From Campylorhamphus procurvoides (lineage: Eukaryota > Chordata > Aves > Passeriformes > Dendrocolaptidae), in the NCBI GenBank assembly GCA_013396655.1, contig WBMV01009271.1, positions 406,314 through 470,313 of the forward strand: 64,000 nucleotides of DNA. Reading direction: 5' to 3'. Positions 62,793 to 64,000 of this stretch are shown one piece after another. The stretch's first letter is position 1; every line of letters begins with the position of its first letter. A program made the translations under genes and the position numbers. The notes below the pieces were generated by a model. The model saw only the letters and a program-made list of their open reading frames with translations, made no database searches and was not told where the DNA came from.

Positions 62793-63020
62793 GCTTTCAC
62801 ACATATGTTTTTGAGCCTTTTGTTGCAGCTTCACCGTTATTTTTACACATGGGCCAAAATGAAGCTTCATCAAATGGTTGCCTGGACACTCCAGTTTAGC
62901 ATCACATGTAAATCTCTCAGGCAGCTTCGTTCTTTGGAAGAAATTCAGCTACTATTCACTCTCAGGAATGTTAATTTACCACAAACTGTTCCTCATTTCT
63001 TGAAAATGATTTGCCTGTAA
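62793..63020 (+). CDS. Weak candidate terminal exon, unknown
   Basis: A long pyrimidine tract ending in CCTATAG gives a good acceptor at 62791-62792. From 62793 a frame stays open for 75 codons to a TAA at 63018-63020, with an in-frame ATG at 62805. The peptide is rich in Leu, Phe and His with a basic middle (KSLRQLRSLEE) and matches nothing I know. Only the acceptor and the open frame support it; a chance frame is more likely than not. Confidence 0.13.
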   Translation, partial: AFTHMFLSLLLQLHRYFYTWAKMKLHQMVAWTLQFSITCKSLRQLRSLEEIQLLFTLRNVNLPQTVPHFLKMICL

Positions 63021-63082
63021 CAGTCCCTGGAGAAATAGAAGAGACCTTTATTTTTCTTTACTTGTTCGTTCTTTTTTCTTTC

Positions 63083-63100
63083 TTTTTTTTTTTTTTTTTT
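63083..63100. repeat. Poly-T tract (18 bp) in a pyrimidine stretch
   Basis: T18 closes a CT-rich stretch that starts near 63057. It could be an intronic pyrimidine tract or the reverse-complement tail of a minus-strand retroposon; no retroposon body was recognised beside it. Confidence 0.7.
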
Positions 63101-63606
63101 AAACTGAGGTTATCTGACACAACCAGGATTTGCGGTTCTGGCTTGCAGCTACTAGAATAATGCAAACTCTCCCTGATTTGTCTAATATCATGATGAGTGG
63201 CATTATTAAAGCTTGAGGTGGACAGGGGATTGTAGAAAACACTTTGATTCTATAACCCAGAGACTTTCACAGGCATGCTGTGACACTGTAAGACTTTTTC
63301 GTCTTGTGATTATCTCGCTTTAATGTAACATTATTCTACTGGAACTCTCAGTGTCTAATTTCCCATAGTATTACATCATTCTATTATAAGGAATCCTCCT
63401 TACTGTCATTCCTAGAATCAGGATTATGCAGAAAGGCTAATGAATACTCAAGGATTATCATTACCACAATTAAGGATTGAGCTTTGGGAGAGGAAGAACT
63501 ATGAAAACATCCTCCATTTCTCATTCTAGAGGGATTTATGAGGCAATTCTTTACCCAGAAAAAAAGTGCAAAGGAAAAATAAAATAACAGATGGTAATAA
63601 CATAAG

Positions 63607-63612
63607 TTTATT
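63607..63612 (-). terminator. Candidate polyadenylation signal for the 63.6 kb exon
   Basis: On the minus strand AATAAA occurs here, about 25 bases past the stop codon of the terminal exon. This would give an unusually short 3' UTR, so a more distal signal may be the one used. Confidence 0.25.
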
Positions 63613-63635
63613 TTTACGTATTTCTGTTTTAACAA

Positions 63636-63814
63636 TTAACCTCCATGTTCCCAATTTCTAGACTGCCATTGATAAGATGCACTGGCCACAATGACCAATA
63701 CACATGCACTGAAGGACATAAATGTCCATGACAGCTCTGTGCCGTGCTTCATCCTGTCTTTATGAACTTGCTGTCTTCTAACCCGAAGAAGATCATCATA
63801 GTGAAACAGTGAAA
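63636..63814 (-). CDS. Terminal coding exon of an unidentified single-helix membrane protein
   Basis: On the minus strand a strong acceptor (TTTTATTTTCCTTTTTTAG, AG at plus 63815-63816) precedes 179 bp of open frame ending in TAA at 63638-63636. The first two bases complete a codon begun in an upstream exon, which lies beyond the right edge. The peptide, about 59 residues, has an acidic start (FHYDDLL), a basic stretch (RVRRQQVHKDRMKHG), a roughly 20-residue hydrophobic helix (from about SWTFMSFSACVLVIVASAS) and a short tail ending NWEHGG. Positive charges before the helix and a short polar end suggest a C-terminal transmembrane anchor with the basic side cytosolic. I do not recognise the family, so no symbol is given. 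An ORF call starting at the ATG at 63854 would include translated intron. This is the best protein-coding evidence in the window. Confidence 0.6.
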
Positions 63815-64000
63815 CTAAAAAAGGAAAATAAAAGATATTTAAACTAAAGCACAAAGACTGTTTCTTTTACAGGAAGCATGATGCATCTCCCCAACACTTA
63901 TTCAGGGATGTCTGCTTGTTCCATATTTGCAATTTGACATTCAGAGGAAAGAGTTTTCCTGTTGCTTCAATGCAAACTTCTGAGGTATAAAATGGACAAT

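Noticed and set aside
1..64000. Retroviral LTRs, tRNA or rRNA genes, CRISPR-like arrays and bacterial operons
   Set aside because: I looked for paired long direct repeats, tRNA-like box sequences, regularly spaced repeats and tightly packed ORFs and saw none. Regular repeats in the window are microsatellites or arrays of two to three copies.

Overview
The window reads as nuclear, non-coding DNA from a bird. It is AT-rich and poor in CpG, all six frames are broken into short chance ORFs, and introns, microsatellites and long poly-A/poly-T tracts are present. The strongest taxonomic clue is a CR1 LINE 3' end at 48104-48410, whose tail is the degenerate 8-bp motif repeat typical of avian CR1. 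A much older CR1/L3-like reverse-transcriptase relic (42400-43290) and several very old amniote-type repeat fragments fit the same picture. No bacterial, phage or viral gene organisation is visible.

Layout. 1-10.4 kb: non-coding; one candidate minus-strand exon (3740-3913) and a short assembly gap in a poly-C run (6986-6988). 10.44-11.17 kb: GC-richer island with clustered transcription-factor-like motifs. 11-37 kb: gene desert holding an ancient SINE/L2-like tail (14403-14520), a long near-perfect hairpin (23647-23719), a 15-bp tandem repeat (24066-24108), old repeats (27311-28618) and a CA/TA microsatellite (33273-33379). 37.35-38.73 kb: the most promising regulatory locus, a CpG-retaining block followed by a compact promoter-like region and a real CpG cluster, read here as a promoter or first exon of unknown gene and uncertain strand. 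42.4-43.3 kb: decayed LINE. 43.6 kb: candidate plus-strand exon. 48.1 kb: CR1 with an internal deletion. 48.9 kb: TATC microsatellite. 51-63 kb: mostly featureless with small repeats. 63636-63814: the best protein-coding evidence, a minus-strand terminal exon encoding a basic segment, one membrane helix and a stop codon; its upstream exons lie beyond the right edge.

The window therefore looks like an intergenic or intronic gene desert around one promoter, with the 3' end of another gene at the right edge. I could not name any gene with confidence. All similarity calls come from memory of repeat and protein families, not from searches. No undescribed multi-gene system is visible; the items most worth checking are the 37.35-38.73 kb regulatory block, the 23.65 kb hairpin and the unplaced candidate exons.
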